A DNA stretch of 64,000 bases from Hevea brasiliensis (GCF_030052815.1 NC_079507.1:62342619-62406618); one strand, 5' to 3'; positions 1 through 22,022 are shown, counted from the first letter of the stretch. A program made the numbers and translations. The notes: a model not told the origin generated them from the sequence alone.

Positions 1-3000
1 TTTTACAATTGTAGCCTAAACTATTTTTTTAACTAATATACTATAAATTTTGAAATTCACTAAAATTGAACCTACCGTTTGTTGTCTCATTAAATGCTAA
101 TAGAGATGTCAAGTTAACTCTTATAATCTCCAAACTAAAACTAATTAAACTCAATTTATGATAAAATAAATCACAATTGATGAATTAATATGTCTTGTTT
201 TGAAAATTGTCAATGTGGGTCTAGTTTAGTTATTAAGAGGTCATGTTGATGGGAGTGAGTTTGGGTCTTCAAAAAGACAGAGTTGAGTTGAGTTGAGTAG
301 AGATAACCACTACTTTTGTGATGACCTATCGAGATGATAAATTATGGTTGAGATAAATTGTATGCTCTAATGTAGTAGAAGATGAATAGTGCATTGGTTA
401 GTATTTATGGATTGAGTGGTTCAGTGAAGTGTGAAGATTGAGGGAGCTAATAGCCAAGATGTGGAGAGATATAGGATGAACTTTTGCGTTCTCCATGAAA
501 GTAATATCAGTTTTGCTAAAAAATAGTTTTTTATTATAAATTATATTTAATTATAATTTAGGGATTATAAATGCTAACCTAACATAATTGTTAGTATTAA
601 ATGGAGTAACTAATGATGGGATTCAATTGTAATCAAGTTCAAAATTCAAGATATAATTGTTAAAAAAAAATTGAATATAATTGTAATAAAGGTAAAATTA
701 GAGATTTTTGTTGGACATTACTTATGCTATGTGGCAAAAAACTGTTAGAATTAACGATGGAATAAAGGGTAAGGTATAATTGTAAAAAAGTTTAAATTTT
801 AGGGTATTTTTGTCAAAAAAAAAAGAGAATAATTGTAAAAAACCTCAAAGTTCAAATTTTTTTGGGACATTATCTATCATTTAAATTATCTTACATATAC
901 GTGTAACTTTTATAGTTTATCATGAATTTTACCCCATATTTCACTTCCAAATTAAAAAATATGTCTAACCCATAGAATATAGTCTATCAATGCATTTCAA
1001 TATTTTTAGGTGAAAAGAGTAAATCATCATCCTTTTCATAAAGTAGATTATTGTGTTGATATTTATATTTTTTATGATAGATTTAGATAGTTGTTGAAAC
1101 GACTAGTGTTTTTTTAATATGAAAGAAAATGAGGTTAAAATATAATTTCATTATTTTTTTTTCCTGAAGACTTGCTATAAGTTAGAGAATTTTTATAAAA
1201 TAAAAATAAAATTCATGAATTTTTTAATAACAAATTAAGGTTAAATGACGAAAGTGAAACACCAAACAAAGTTTAGGAATGAGTTATAAGAATTACCTGA
1301 CATATACCAATAAAAGAATAAAAAAAAAAAAAATACATATACCATTAGTATTCTTGAAATATCAATATTAAAATTCATGCATTTTAAAATATAAATTTTT
1401 TTAAATACATATTGAAATTTTGTAAATAAATTTTTAGTGAATAACTACAATTTTTAGTGGATAACTACATATATATATAATTTAAAAAAAAAATATATTT
1501 TTTAATGTAATTAAAAATTTAATAAAAATAATTGCTTTGAAGGATATATAATAAGCCAAATCGCAACTTAGAGAATGAGTTTTAAATGGGCTAATTTCCA
1601 ATTTAACTCCTTTTATATAAATAAGTTGAATTTTAACTATTTATATCATAAATGATCCCAAGAGAAGCTCAAATTGAATTGAGGTTGAGCTTAACGTGTC
1701 AAATAATTAATTTGCTGAGCTCGAGTAATAATATTAAAATTCAAATCAAGTTTGATTTTAGAAATTATTTTCCAATAAATATAATTTAAATATATTTAGT
1801 TGATATGTTAAATTTTTGAAAAGTAAAATTATATTAGTAGAAAATAATAATAGAAATGATATAAATATTTATACTCTAATATAAATACAGTATTTAAAAT
1901 ATTGAAATTAATAGAGCATATTTTATATTATCCAAACATTAAACTTACATCACATAATAAATATTTTTAATAAAAGTAATACAAAATTCTTTAATTTAAT
2001 TTAATAATTTTTCATTCGTGTAGAAAAAAATCATTTTATTATTTTTTTTTAAGATTTAAGCATATTACGATAGAAAAAAACAGGGAGATGGTAAAATTTA
2101 AATAAACAAATTTTGCATGAAGTAATTTTAAATTTCATAAATTAAATTTAAGAAATTACTTTTTTGTTGGAGAAAGAAAGTTGACTTATCAACTTTTTAA
2201 AAAATTAGAAAAATAATAATAACTAAACAAACTAGATTTTCATACTTCCTGCAAGCTTAAAATTCGTTGGCAAGTTGCCAACACTCTAAAATAACTAACT
2301 ACAAGCACAGTTCATTAGCAAATTATAAAACCCCAAAGCATAGACAGTGCTTTAATTATTTATATTAACTTACAACACTCATGTTCATTTTATGCTAATT
2401 AATTTATCAGAAAACATTTTCTATGTTTTTGATCTTTGGAGCATTAAAAATAAAAAATATTTTTTTAATTAAAAAAAATCTAAACCATTAAAACAAAAGA
2501 TTTCATATTTTTTTAAAAGAGTATTCTTCAACGTTTATAAACTTATTAAAATATAAACAAACTTTTAAATATATTGTATATAAACACAATTAGAGCTACA
2601 GAAACTTGATTCGATCGAACTCTAATATGACGAGTTTAAGTAATATATGATCATATTTGAGAAGAGTTTGAGTTTGAATAATAATATCATGTTCAAATCA
2701 AATTCGAATATTACATACTGAATATTCATTACCTAAACTTGTTTATATAAATACTTAATTAAATATAAAATATAAAATATATATATTTTTACAATAATAT
2801 TTATAAATTTTTATATATTTTATTTAATAAAAATAAAATTTAAAATTTTGTAAAATTATTAAAATTTTAAAATATAAATTATTAATAAACTATTTTTATA
2901 TAAATTATTAATTTAAATATATAAAATTAAATAAATTTAAATAAAAATAATCTAGAATGAATTTAAATAATTAAAAATAAAATTTAATTAAATTTAAAAT

Positions 3001-4080
3001 TTAAATTTGGATATATAATTTTCGTAGATACTTAATCTATTGCCACCCTAATCTCTTAACCATAGCTTCATTGATTACTTAGCCACTAAAGTCAGGAGTA
3101 GCAAACAATGATTGGTGGTGTCGTAATAGATGCTAAGATTTATTTTTTTTTTTTATATTTAATAATTTATCTTTTAAAAAGAAAAAATATTTTTTTAATT
3201 TTAATTATAAAATATATTATTTATTTAATATTATAATAAATAATGAAAATATTTTTATATATAAATTATTTTTTATGAAATAAATAAAATTTATATATTT
3301 TTATATTATTATAAATTTAAATTAACATTTCTTAACATTTTATTTTTAATATTATAATTAAATAATAAAAAATAAATTATTTAAAATAAAAATATTTTAA
3401 AAAATATTGCCGACATATAAGTTATATGAAAACTTGCACCGACCAATAATCACGTGAGTAAAAACGTAATCAAGAAAAAGTATACACATAATCATCTTTT
3501 TAAGTGTACCAAATTTTTTTTTTAAAAAGAAAATTTGAAATGTACTAATTAACAATAAGAAAAGGGAGAAAAACATTCATCCTCACGAGCCTAACAAGCA
3601 CCTCCAAACCTTAACTTGTTCGAAAAGTATTGTAAATAAATGACGAGTAAATGTTTATATTATATTATAATATAAATAAAAATTATTTTATATATATAAA
3701 TAAATTTTAATAATAAAAATTTTATGTAAAAATATACTTGAAAGATAAATAAAAAAGTTTTTTTTTTTTAAATATAATTATATAATCAACCTTCGTAAAT
3801 TGCAAATTCAATTTTATAAATATCGAAATTATAGACAATCGATTCGAAGAAAATTCTGTTCAGGCAGCCGCAATAAGCAAGCGCGGGCTTGCTCAAATTT
3901 TTGAGTTGACAATAATTTATTATTATTATTTAAAAAAGAAAATTAGAAGAAATTAATTCGATTCCCGTTGAAATTGAGATTGAAAAAAGAAAGAAAATGA
4001 AAGAGAGCACGCAACGCAAAGCTAAGGCGAAGCGAAAGGCGAGAGATAAATAATAGTAATTAGTATTTATTTATTTATTT
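1..4080. other. AT-rich intergenic DNA, no gene seen
   Basis: No open reading frame with recognisable protein content is present. The first 900 bases repeat short AATTGTAAAAA-type motifs (near 640-690, 770-790 and 825-845) and begin with the inverse motif TTTTACAATT, which suggests a decayed repeat cut by the window edge. The rest is A/T runs and short direct repeats, typical of old transposon debris. The last 250 bases are purine-rich and lead into the helicase promoter. Confidence 0.6.
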
Positions 4081-4093
4081 AAGAGAGAGAAAC

Positions 4094-4104
4094 TTATATA
4101 TTTT
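4094..4104 (+). promoter_or_regulatory. Probable TATA box of the DEAD-box helicase gene
   Basis: TTATATATTTT lies in a GAGAGA-rich stretch about 30 bases before the CT-rich leader that begins near 4125. It is the only TATA-like element correctly placed before the inferred 5'UTR. The transcription start itself is inferred. Confidence 0.45.
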
Positions 4105-4124
4105 AGAGAGAGAACAGATATTTT

Positions 4125-4875
4125 TGTTCTCTGCCTTCTTTCTCTATTTCATTCCATAACATGACATATAAACGTTAGGGTTTTCTCTTTTCTGTTCTGT
4201 TTCTTCTTTTTCTTCTGGTTCTTACGCGATAACGTCTTAGCTACGTCTCCTTGATTTTTAGTGTTTTTCCTTTCTCTTTCTTCGACAGGTTATTCCTTCC
4301 TTTCTGTATTTGCATGGATAGATTTACTTGTGTATTATGTTTATGGTTAAAAATTCAGCTAGATTATGTATTTTTGGATTTGGAGTTGTTGCATTTCAAT
4401 TTTTAGTTTGATTTGTTATTTGGGTTTTGTTGATAGAGCAGATCAGGTTTGATTTTGCTTCTGTTTGGTGGTGGGTGAAAAGATATGCTTTGGAGGGAAA
4501 ATTTTGTTAATAGTTGTGGGTGCATTAGTTCTCTCTCTGTTTTTTCCCTTTTTTTTTTTTTTTTTGATTGTGCTGTAGTGTGTAGCTTCTGTTGAATTTA
4601 CTTTCTAGCAGACAAAATATGGGCCTCCTCCTCCTCTTTCTTCTTTTTTGCTTGTATTAGTTTCTTAAATGCAACTTGTATATTTCTAGATCGTGAATTT
4701 TGATGAATTTATTGTGTGTACAGGGTTTTGATTTCGGCGATTAATTTAAGTTTGGTGTCAAAAAGGAAATTGCTTAAAGTTTGCCGAGGAATCAGAAGTA
4801 AATATATTTCTCTCTCTCTTTTTTTTTTTTTGGGAGAAGGGATTTGCTATTGGAGCTTGTGTTTTGTGTATTGTG
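4125..4875 (+). other. Helicase 5'UTR with a probable leader intron
   Basis: A CT-rich leader ends at the donor-like CGACAG/GTTATT (intron from 4289). A T-rich stretch runs to the acceptor GTGTACAG at 4716-4723, and the leader resumes there up to the ATG at 4876. Leader introns are common in highly expressed plant housekeeping genes. A second small leader intron in the T-rich stretch 4800-4870 cannot be excluded. Confidence 0.5.
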
Positions 4876-13014
<8,139 letters not shown>

Positions 13015-13540
13015 TGACGGAACATCTTAAAGAGCTTACAGTACTTGGTGCCTAGTGGTTGTGGACTCTCCCCTTAGTTATACTGGAGGAATTTTTTTTT
13101 TTTTTTTTCCGTTTTTGTTGTCTTCTAGCAAGTGTTTTTAGCCATCTTTGTTACTATTAGAAGTGGTCATCATTGAAGAGGAGATGCAAGTAAGGGGAAT
13201 AGAAGTGTATGATGTTGGTAAGTTTTGGTGAAAAAGTTTGACAAAGTAGGAATTGCTTGGTGCTCTTCTTCTTCTTCTTCTTCTTTTATCTTTTTTCTTC
13301 TCTTTAATGCAACTTCGTTAGGTGATGATGGGTTGTAGAATATGTAGTGGGAGAGGCATAGGCGTCCATGTTGATCTCTTAAGCATGTTCTTTTCACCCT
13401 TCCCTTTTGAAGGTGGGGAAGGGGGGGTGTGGTTTTGTTAAATCATCAGGTTCTGCCATCTCTTATTTACCTTCTCCCCCTTCCCTTTTGAAAGGAACTA
13501 TTTAAGGCTTTTGTAATATTCGGTGGTCACTGAAGTAAAA
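13015..13540 (+). other. Helicase 3'UTR and probable poly(A) region
   Basis: After TAG at 13012-13014 the T-rich trailer holds a (CTT)n run near 13265-13285. AATA/AAAATA-type signals appear near 13515-13545. The cleavage site is inferred. Confidence 0.4.
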
Positions 13541-15441
13541 TACACAGCAATATTGGGAAATGAATGTTTTGCTGAGAAAAATCTGATGATCTATTCTTAT
13601 ATTTATATCGCCTGTGTAATTGAGTTAATTTTTCAAGCTGCAGTAACTTGTACTCTAGTTTCCAGGTATCGTCATTTTTTTTTTTTTTAATCCAAAGGTG
13701 TACAAACAAACGGACGGTTCAAGTACGGGATTACATTTTTTACTGTGTTTCTGTGATTTATTTAAATAATTGATTTTTTTTTTATTACACAAAAGAAAAA
13801 TATGTGAAAAGTAGAAAAACAAATAAATGAACACTGTTGTGGATTCATGTATAAAGCCAAAAATTTAACGTCAAACTTTTATTTTTTTTTTGAACAGAAA
13901 AGTCAATATGGAAACTTGGAGAAACTATAGGGTGCCTTAATTTATTAATTAATATCTATAGTCAAATTAGTAATTAAACCTTTGAAAGCCTACAACCATA
14001 ACCTATTAAGGCAAAACGTTTGTAACCAACCAATCCATTCAACAAGTAAAGATAAAATGAAAAATAAAAAAAATTATTTGCTTAAAGTTGCTATCTCCTA
14101 TTAATGAACTGATGTATGTTTTTGGAAAAGAAAGAAAGAAAGAAAGGAGAAAATTAGTTGGGTAGAAAAAAAAACGAACTACATGACAATTGTAGACCTT
14201 TTTTTTTTTTAATTTATAATTTAGTTTTTGAGTTTTATTGAATATTACATTTTAATTTTAAATTTTAAGAAATTAATTAATTAATTTTTAAATTTTATAT
14301 TATATTATATTTTAATCTTTAATTTTTTATAAATAAATTATTTAACTCTTTTAATTTTAATATATAGAATAATTTAATTTATAGAATCTTAATATTTATA
14401 ATAATTTTATTAAATGATAATATTTATATTAAAATTATAAAAATTAAAATGTGATATAGTGTAAAATTTTTAAACTAAATAATTAATTTTTAAAAATTTT
14501 ATAAATTAAAATAGAATATACAAATTATTTTTTTTCTCTTTTCTCTTTGATAAGGGTAGATCCGTCAAGAGGGCAAGTACGCTTGCCTCTATTTTTATCA
14601 CATCATTATCTCTACTTCGTCATCTCTATTCTCTACATCACTCTTAAAATATGTTATTTATTTAATTTATAAAAAGACTAGATCAACCATATAATATGGA
14701 CTGTAAAATAGCAGTGAAAATTCTCATTATATTAATAAATAAGTTAAAATTTAAATTTAAAATTTTCTATTCCTTTGCACTCTCTAAAATATAATTTTTG
14801 TCAAATCAATAAATGACTTTTGTTTTACTTTAAATATTATATGCATTTCTCAGCCTCAAGCTCTCGCACATTTGACTATGTCAAAAGGAACAGAAAGTTA
14901 ATAGTTGTGAAAATGGATGATGCTAATTTGACTATTATTCCATTATAAGAAAAGGAAGCCAAAGTCTTAAGTAGGCAAATTGGCATTGTATGCACTGATT
15001 AGAACCCTAACAATATCCATAATGAAAACATCTTCAAGTGATTATTAATTTTATTAAATCTGATCTTAAAATTGATTCGATAAAGAGACTGATGGACAAA
15101 TAAATAATTTAATTAGTGTATCATTAAAATTAATTAAATATATATAATAATAATTAAAAATTAATTAAATATAATACATATTAATGTAAATAATTAAGTT
15201 CTAATAATTTTAAATGGCAAGGTCAAGATTTATTAAGTTACATTTATATAAATTTTAAGTATTTTTAAATTTTATATTAAAGTATTTAATTTTAAATATT
15301 ATAATTATTTTTAATACTTATGAATGATAAATGAAAATTTTTATAAATGAGTAATTATTTTTTAATATTTATATAATATTATTTATATGTTAAAAAATAA
15401 ATAAACATTTTATAAAATTTATTATCTTGTCGTAAAATAAG

Positions 15442-15472
<31 letters not shown>

Positions 15473-17800
15473 TTAATAAATATATAATTATCAAGTTAGC
15501 TCAATTAATTGTGATTTTAAACATTTTCCGTGAGTTATTGGTTTAATTATTTTCACTACTACTAAAAAATATTTTTATCTTATTAATTAGTTGAATCGAT
15601 TGAATCATATTAAATCACATTTATCAATCTGACCGATCGATTAAACTATATTATTTTTTAATTTAATTTAATTATAAATTTGAATTAATTAAGAGTTCAA
15701 TTCATCAACCAAACTGATCAATTCAATTTAAATTCAATAAAACTGATTAAAAATGACAAAACTAATGCTAGTTGTTTTAGAAACTAATTATAATAATAAT
15801 AATTACTTGTTATACGTTGAAAGATGGACAAATTATTTACATGTTCTCACTCATGTCCTCCCCTCTTCTCTTCCTCTCACCCATATGTCCCTAGTTTTGG
15901 ATTAATTTGTAATAAATAAATAAAATATTATTTTCATTGACAATCCAGTCAAAGAAAGTTTTATATATATATAAAAGACTTTGATAGAGTTAAGGCAATG
16001 GCGGATCTATACGGGAAGAAGAGGTCAATTGACTATTGACTATTTTTTAAAATATTTTTTTTATATATATAAACATGTATATATTGATTTTTCATAAATT
16101 TAATTATTTTATATATTTTTTATAAAAAAATTAAATTATTTAAGATAAAAAAAACATGTCTCTTCAAAAGTTAATTTTCTTTACTTCTAAAATTCTACAA
16201 CAATTTTTTCAATAATAAATTTTATAAAAAAACAATATAATTATATAATTGATAAATTAATAAATAATTTTTAGTTATAAAGAGATATGTACTTAATAGC
16301 ATTAATAATAATATAATTTTTTTATAATTTTTAAAATATTAAATTTTTTTAGTCTAATTATAAAATATTAATATTATATTTTAAATTTTTAATAATATTT
16401 TATTTTCTTTTTTATATGTTGAAAAAAGAAAATTTAAATTCTCCACCACAAAGAGATAAGAGAGGATGAGGGAAGTGACAGGAGTTTCATATGAAATGAA
16501 GATTTTGATCACTTAGTGGTAGTGATGTAATAAAAACTTTTAAAGTCACAAATAAAATTTTTTTTTTTTTTGTATAGAATAAAGATATTTCATAAAAATC
16601 TATAAATTAAATAATTTGATTTTATTAATTGATGTGTTTCATGATAACTTACTGTTGATCTTTATAACCAAAATTAAATAAACTATTAATAAGCCTAAAT
16701 GAATTAGATTCCAATCAGATGAAGTTGTCAATCAGTCTTATTAAAATAAGATTTAAGAATCAATTATAAATGCAATGAATTGAGTTTGATTAAAAACAAA
16801 AATTAATCTTTTAAACTTAATTAAATCAAGTTTAGGTCTAAATATAAACTTGGGTGGAGCTCAACCTCATCCAACCAAAGTCCATATTAGAAAGGTATAA
16901 TTGCAACAAAGCCTTTGTCAACTGTGGTAATGATATCATTGCAACCACAATTACTTCGAGTGGCGATTTTAATATCATTAAATTAAAATTCATTTGAGTA
17001 AGGAAAGTTAGAATATATCATTAAATTTATAAATTGTTCACTATTTTTACCATGTCAAAACTTGAGTCTATCGGACAAAATTGTTAAGTTTCAAATAATT
17101 TTAAATTGAAAATGAAAGACTTTAGTTGTGAATTTTATTAAATTTAAGAGATTAAATTATAAATTATCTAAATTAATTATTCATAATATAATAATTATAA
17201 TATTATTAAAATTTGACACATTAATGTACAATTTAATTTGTAATGATAAGAACTAAAATGCAAGGATTGAAGTGTTAAATCAATAATTCTAAGATTTAAG
17301 TTGCTTTTTTTTTTTTAAATAATAAGCACGTCGTTAAATTTTTATTATTATATATATTTTTGTCCTTAAATTTTTATTATTATTGACACTTTTATTTTTT
17401 ATTAGTTTTTTTTTTTACTCTTGTAACTACTAATTAAATTAATAAACCAAATAATTAACAGAATCAAAGATAAAAAATTAAAATATATATTTTTTAAAAT
17501 GTAAAAATTAAATTATTAATTTTAATATAATCAAGAGAAGAAAATAATAAAATATCCAATACAAAATGGTGTTTGACCATTTGATTCCTATATTATAAAT
17601 AACATTTTATAGATTTCAATTTTCAATCCGAAACCCCCCGGGCATGCTGAAACACTCTACCTCTGTTTCTTCTCTGGCCCCCAAAATGGGGTTTGACCAA
17701 AAATGAGTAAACTTTAACAAGACCCAATAATCCCTTTCATCTTCTTTTTAATTAAAACAGAAGTTTAAATTTAATGAAAAAAAAATTAAAGTTAAAATCT
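13541..17800. other. AT-rich intergenic DNA with repeat remnants
   Basis: No gene was recognised. It contains the palindromic element at about 14200-14535 (listed separately), an AT microsatellite near 15441-15460, and a GGCGGATCT-bearing repeat remnant near 16000-16170 followed by T/A runs. A possible degenerate inverted repeat lies near 17310-17520. Confidence 0.5.
14200..14535. mobile_element. Palindromic (foldback/MITE-like) element
   Basis: The two halves are imperfect reverse complements meeting near 14375. The left arm has TTTTAAATTTTATATTATAT followed by ATTTTAATCTTTAA, and the right arm read in reverse gives AAAATTTTACACTATATCAC followed by ATTTTAATTTTTATAA. There is no coding capacity. 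Boundaries are approximate and no clean target duplication was identified, so the superfamily is open. Confidence 0.5.
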
Positions 17801-17935
17801 CACATAGCAGAAAAAAAAAATCCAACACAGAAAAAATACTGCATTTAATAATGAAAAAAAATCAACCCTTTCTTCATAGAAAAATGTACATTAAAGAAGT
17901 TGTTGAATGAAGCCCCCAATGGGACCAGCTGTTTA

Positions 17936-17940
<5 letters not shown>

Positions 17941-17975
<35 letters not shown>
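17941..17975 (+). repeat. (GA)n microsatellite in the SAGL1-like leader region
   Basis: An uninterrupted GA run of 35 bases lies about 210 bases before the start codon. GA repeats are frequent in plant 5'UTRs and core promoters (GAGA elements). It is the reverse complement of the CT run at 18076-18103. Confidence 0.9.
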
Positions 17976-17977
<2 letters not shown>

Positions 17978-18073
17978 GGAGCTTTCACGTTTGTAGCTCG
18001 TAAGGTGCAAGAATTCATTTTCATTTCTTTCTTTCTTTTTTGTTGTTTCTTTGTTTGCATTTGTAGACTATTG

Positions 18074-18075
<2 letters not shown>

Positions 18076-18103
<28 letters not shown>
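18076..18103 (+). repeat. (CT)n microsatellite in the SAGL1-like leader
   Basis: A CT run of about 28 bases lies 80 bases upstream of the ATG, in a pyrimidine-rich leader. Together with the GA run about 100 bases upstream it could form a long hairpin if both are transcribed. Confidence 0.9.
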
Positions 18104-18107
<4 letters not shown>

Positions 18108-18184
18108 AACTTCTCGATCTGGGTCTCAACAAACGTCTCTCTCTGACGTCTAATTTTTCCTCTATGAAACTCTGCTGCTAAGCC

Positions 18185-20163
18185 ATGGAACACCAACAAC
18201 AATCATCAAATGCTCCTACTGGGTTTAGAGTTCATGCCCCACTAGTAAGCTCAGTTGATCTTCAATGCCTTGTTCTTAACTGTTCTTGTTGTTTTTGCTA
18301 GATATTTTAGTTTTTTTATACACCCAGTTGTTGAATTCGGTGAGAAAAATGGAGGCTTTGCTAGATTTTTGGGGATGGATTTTCCTTTGATTGCTTGCAT
18401 TTTGTTGTTGGGTTTTTGCTTCTGTGTTGTTTTTGAGGGCATCCAGATAGAATGACTACTTTATTGTTCAATTCGGAATTAAATTTTGGAAGCCTGAATT
18501 GGTATGCGTGTTTGAGAATTGGTTGAATTTTTTTGATTAGTTGCATTTGTAGATATTGGGGTTTTGTTTTTGTTGTTTTCTTGAAGATACATAGATAAAA
18601 ATGACTTGCTAATTATGCAATTTGAGCAGAATTCATGGTATTTTCGTCTTGCATATGTGAGAATGTGATTTTTTTTTTCTTTTTAATTATCAATCTGCTT
18701 TTATTGTGTTTTCTCCTTTTCTATGTTTCTCTAGATGTCACTTACTGATTCTTATTTGAATGAGGGAACCTTTTTTTTTAGGAGAATGTTGAATTGGATA
18801 TGCATGTGAATGAATTTTTCTCTTTGGTTTTGTAACTTCTGAGTTCACTTCTTAAGTATTCAGTTTCTATCTCTAATTTCTAAGTTCATGTGCTTTGCAT
18901 GTATACTTGCTGTGGACAGGATTACTGCTGCATTTAAATTTGATATATATTTTTTTTTTCAAAAAATTTAGTAAAAATGTTATCAGTAAGAAATAATAAT
19001 TTTGTAAGATGTACCAGATTGAAAGTAAAATTTGTGGATGTTTGTTGGGGGATCTAAGCATATAACTGTAGGAATATGACAGACCATCTTGAGGGTTAAT
19101 CTAGGATTTCTTAATTCTTTTATATGTGTATTTATTATATGTTTGTGCCTATATATTGTTTAGCCTTTTAGAGACTTGAGTACTTCATAGGGTGGGTATA
19201 TGTTTAGCTTCATTTACTTGCTGGATTGTTTGCATTCATGAAGGTAAGAAAGGAATCATGTTGAATTCAAGCCTTACCTGAGGAAAATGGAGTTGAGTAT
19301 GAGGGTAAATTATACAATACACTGGGTGCACTAGAAAATAGTTCATTCTATCTGACAAATATGTGCCTCCATGAGTTCAGGTAGGACCCATGTATTTGTG
19401 AGTGCAGAGTACCCTATATTCGGTGCAGTGTACCCTATATTCCAGTGCAGTGGGTGAACTGAATAGGTGCTTGAGTATGAGAGCTAATTTGTCTTAGATA
19501 GGAGATGGCTTGAATTTGGATCCATTTGTCCTTTGACACCATTTGTTATCAGTAATTAGATCAGTTGTTTTATACATAGAAGAGAAGGAGGAATGAACAA
19601 GATCTGCATTCTTTTCTAGAACAGAAAAACTCAATACTGGCACTTAAAAGGAAATGCAATATATGACTGCATAAGAATCTCAGCTTTTGATATTCCTGAA
19701 ATGGAGAATTCCCAAACATTAAAAAGCTGGAGGACTGGAATTGTATGACTTCATATCTTAAATGTCTTAATAACTGGTGATAAAGTAAATTTTGTTCTTC
19801 CTCATGTTGACTTTGCTTGTCAGTGGTACTACTTACTAGGATTAATGCTGATAAAATGTTCTGGGAGAAGAGATCTAATACAACATTATGCCCTATGTGT
19901 GTCTTATGTGCTATAATAGTATTGAGTCTCATGCTCATCTCATTTTCACAATGCTTGTTCATTTGACTGTTTGGAATAGACTTTTGATCTTTTGAATAGT
20001 GGCTGGATTGCCTTCCCAGCAATGAAATTTATGGTATGTTACAAAGGAAAGAATGTTTATAGGTCATTTCTTGTGCTTTGTTTGTAGTTATTTAGGGCTT
20101 TTGGTATTAAAGCACATTCCCTGGTTAATATCTAGTCTCATTGCAGGGCATTTCTTTGCTAAG

Positions 20164-20219
<56 letters not shown>

Positions 20220-22022
20220 CACACATGCAATTCAGAAGAGGATTCCTTGTTGTCCTCCTTGTAATTTTTTCTATTTTTTTACTGTAATAAATTCTTCTTC
20301 ATCCACAGAAAAAGAAAGAAAAAAGGGCTAGTTATTCTTTTTTCCTTCTTGATGTAACTATATGATATTCATAACGTGACCTTGGAACCAATGTTTTATT
20401 GCAAATTCTAGCCTTTCTGCTTTATGTAATATTTATATCAATATCTATAGTTTCTTGTATATTTTGTTCTCAAACCTGGGAATGATACAGAATGGACTCT
20501 GTTTAAATGATAATTGTTTTCTATACATTTTAATATTTAGTATGTAATAAACGTATGAAATTGGAGCTATTTTCCGTTGATCTGTTCATCAAATGAAATC
20601 CAATTTGTTATTATCTGAATGTCAAGAGGCTATATTCCTATATTTTGTTTGATTGAAATCTCACTCATTGTTTGTAAGAATAATCATATAAGCAGTAATT
20701 AACTATCTAAATATTTTTCTTTATGATATATGTGCAACTTTTCTTGTATGCTAACATGAATATTATTCCAGGTTGATTCTGTATCATGTTATTGTAAAGT
20801 GGATTCTGGACTAAAAACAGTTGCTGAGGCAAGGAAGTTTGTCCCTGGATCAAAACTTTGCATCCGGCCCGACATAAATCCTAATGCACACAAGAGTAAA
20901 AATTTGCGCAGGGAGAGGACGCGAGTGCAGCTGCCACTCCTGCCTGGCCTTCCTGATGATCTTGCTATTGCATGTCTGATTCGAGTTCCCCGAGCTGAAC
21001 ATCGAAAACTGCGTCTGGTTTGTAAGAGATGGTACCGCCTCCTGGCTGGAAATTTTTTCTATTCTCTTAGGAAAAGTCTAGGAATGGCTGAGGAGTGGGT
21101 TTATGTCATCAAGCGAGATCGTGATGGAAAGATCTCATGGAATGCTTTTGATCCTGTCTATCAGCTCTGGCAGCCACTTCCTCCTGTTCCCCGGGAATAT
21201 TCCGAAGCCCTTGGTTTTGGCTGTGCTGTTCTAAGTGGTTGCCACCTATATTTATTTGGAGGGAAGGATCCACTCAGAGGGTCCATGAGACGGGTCATTT
21301 TCTACAGTGCCCGGACAAATAAATGGCATAGGGCACCAGACATGCTTCGAAAACGTCATTTCTTTGGTTCATGTGTTATCAATAACTGCCTTTATGTGGC
21401 TGGTGGAGAGTGTGAAGGAATCCAAAGGACTCTCCGCTCAGCTGAAGTTTATGACCCTAACAAGAACAGGTGGAGCTTCATTTCAGATATGAGCACGGCT
21501 ATGGTGCCATTTATTGGTGTAGTTTATGATGGAAAGTGGTTTCTAAAAGGGCTTGGGTCCCATCGTGAGGTCATGAGTGAAGCATATGAACCTGAAACTA
21601 ACAGCTGGACTCCTGTTAGTGATGGGATGGTTGCTGGTTGGCGCAACCCTAGCATCTCTTTAAATGGACTGCTCTATGCTTTGGATTGCAGGGATGGCTG
21701 CAAGCTTAGGGTTTATGATGGAGCCACAGATTCATGGAACAAATTTATAGATAGTAAGCTCCATCTGGGGAGCTCTCATGCTTTGGAGGCTGCTGCTCTT
21801 GTTCCCCTCAATGGCAAGCTTTGCATTGTGCGTAACAACATGAGCATTAGTCTCGTTGATGTTTCCAGTCCTGACAAACATGTAGAGAGTAACCCTCACC
21901 TTTGGGAGAATATAGCTGGCAAAGGTCATTTCAGGACTCTTGTAACAAATATATGGTCAAGTATTGCTGGTCGAGGTGGTTTGAAAAGTCACATTGTCCA
22001 CTGCCAGGTGCTTCAAGCATGA
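18185..22022 (+). CDS. SAGL1: F-box/kelch-repeat protein, SAGL1-like
   Basis: F-box substrate-receptor subunit of an SCF E3 ubiquitin ligase. Arabidopsis SAGL1 (At1g55270) is reported to act on wax (CER3) and phenylpropanoid (PAL) enzymes. There are two coding exons, 18185-18244 and 20772-22022, joined at phase 0 with GTAAGC donor and TTCCAG acceptor. The product is 436 aa against about 434 in the Arabidopsis protein. Exon 1 gives MEHQQQ..HAPL and exon 2 continues VDSVSCYCKVDSGL, a join conserved in the family. The F-box spans about residues 78-119 (LPGLPDDLAIACL to VCKRWYRLL). Kelch-type repeats follow at roughly 170-390, with GG pairs and spaced W/Y residues (YLFGGKD, YVAGGEC, YDPNKNRW, YEPETNSW). 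No defect is visible. The pyrimidine-rich leader and 2.5-kb first intron may affect expression. Confidence 0.93.
18245..20771 (+). other. SAGL1-like first intron (2.5 kb)
   Basis: A T-rich intron carrying a (CT)n run at about 20167-20217. Near 19300-19460 is a TE-like patch with repeated CCCTATATTC and GTGCAGTG motifs. An antisense frame of 150 codons at 19570-20022 has no recognisable domain and is treated as chance. Confidence 0.75.
20167..20217 (+). repeat. (CT)n microsatellite in the SAGL1-like intron
   Basis: About 25 CT units without interruption, likely polymorphic in length. Confidence 0.9.

Noticed and set aside
1..900. Possible Mutator-like element with TTTTACAATT termini
   Set aside because: The left end coincides with the window edge and the motif recurs internally, so boundaries cannot be claimed.
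17310..17520. Possible further inverted repeat
   Set aside because: Pairing blocks are short and A/T-only; they could not be separated from composition by eye.
19570..20022. 150-codon minus-strand frame in the SAGL1-like intron
   Set aside because: No domain, low-complexity Ser/Leu stretches, and it lies wholly within a well-supported intron.
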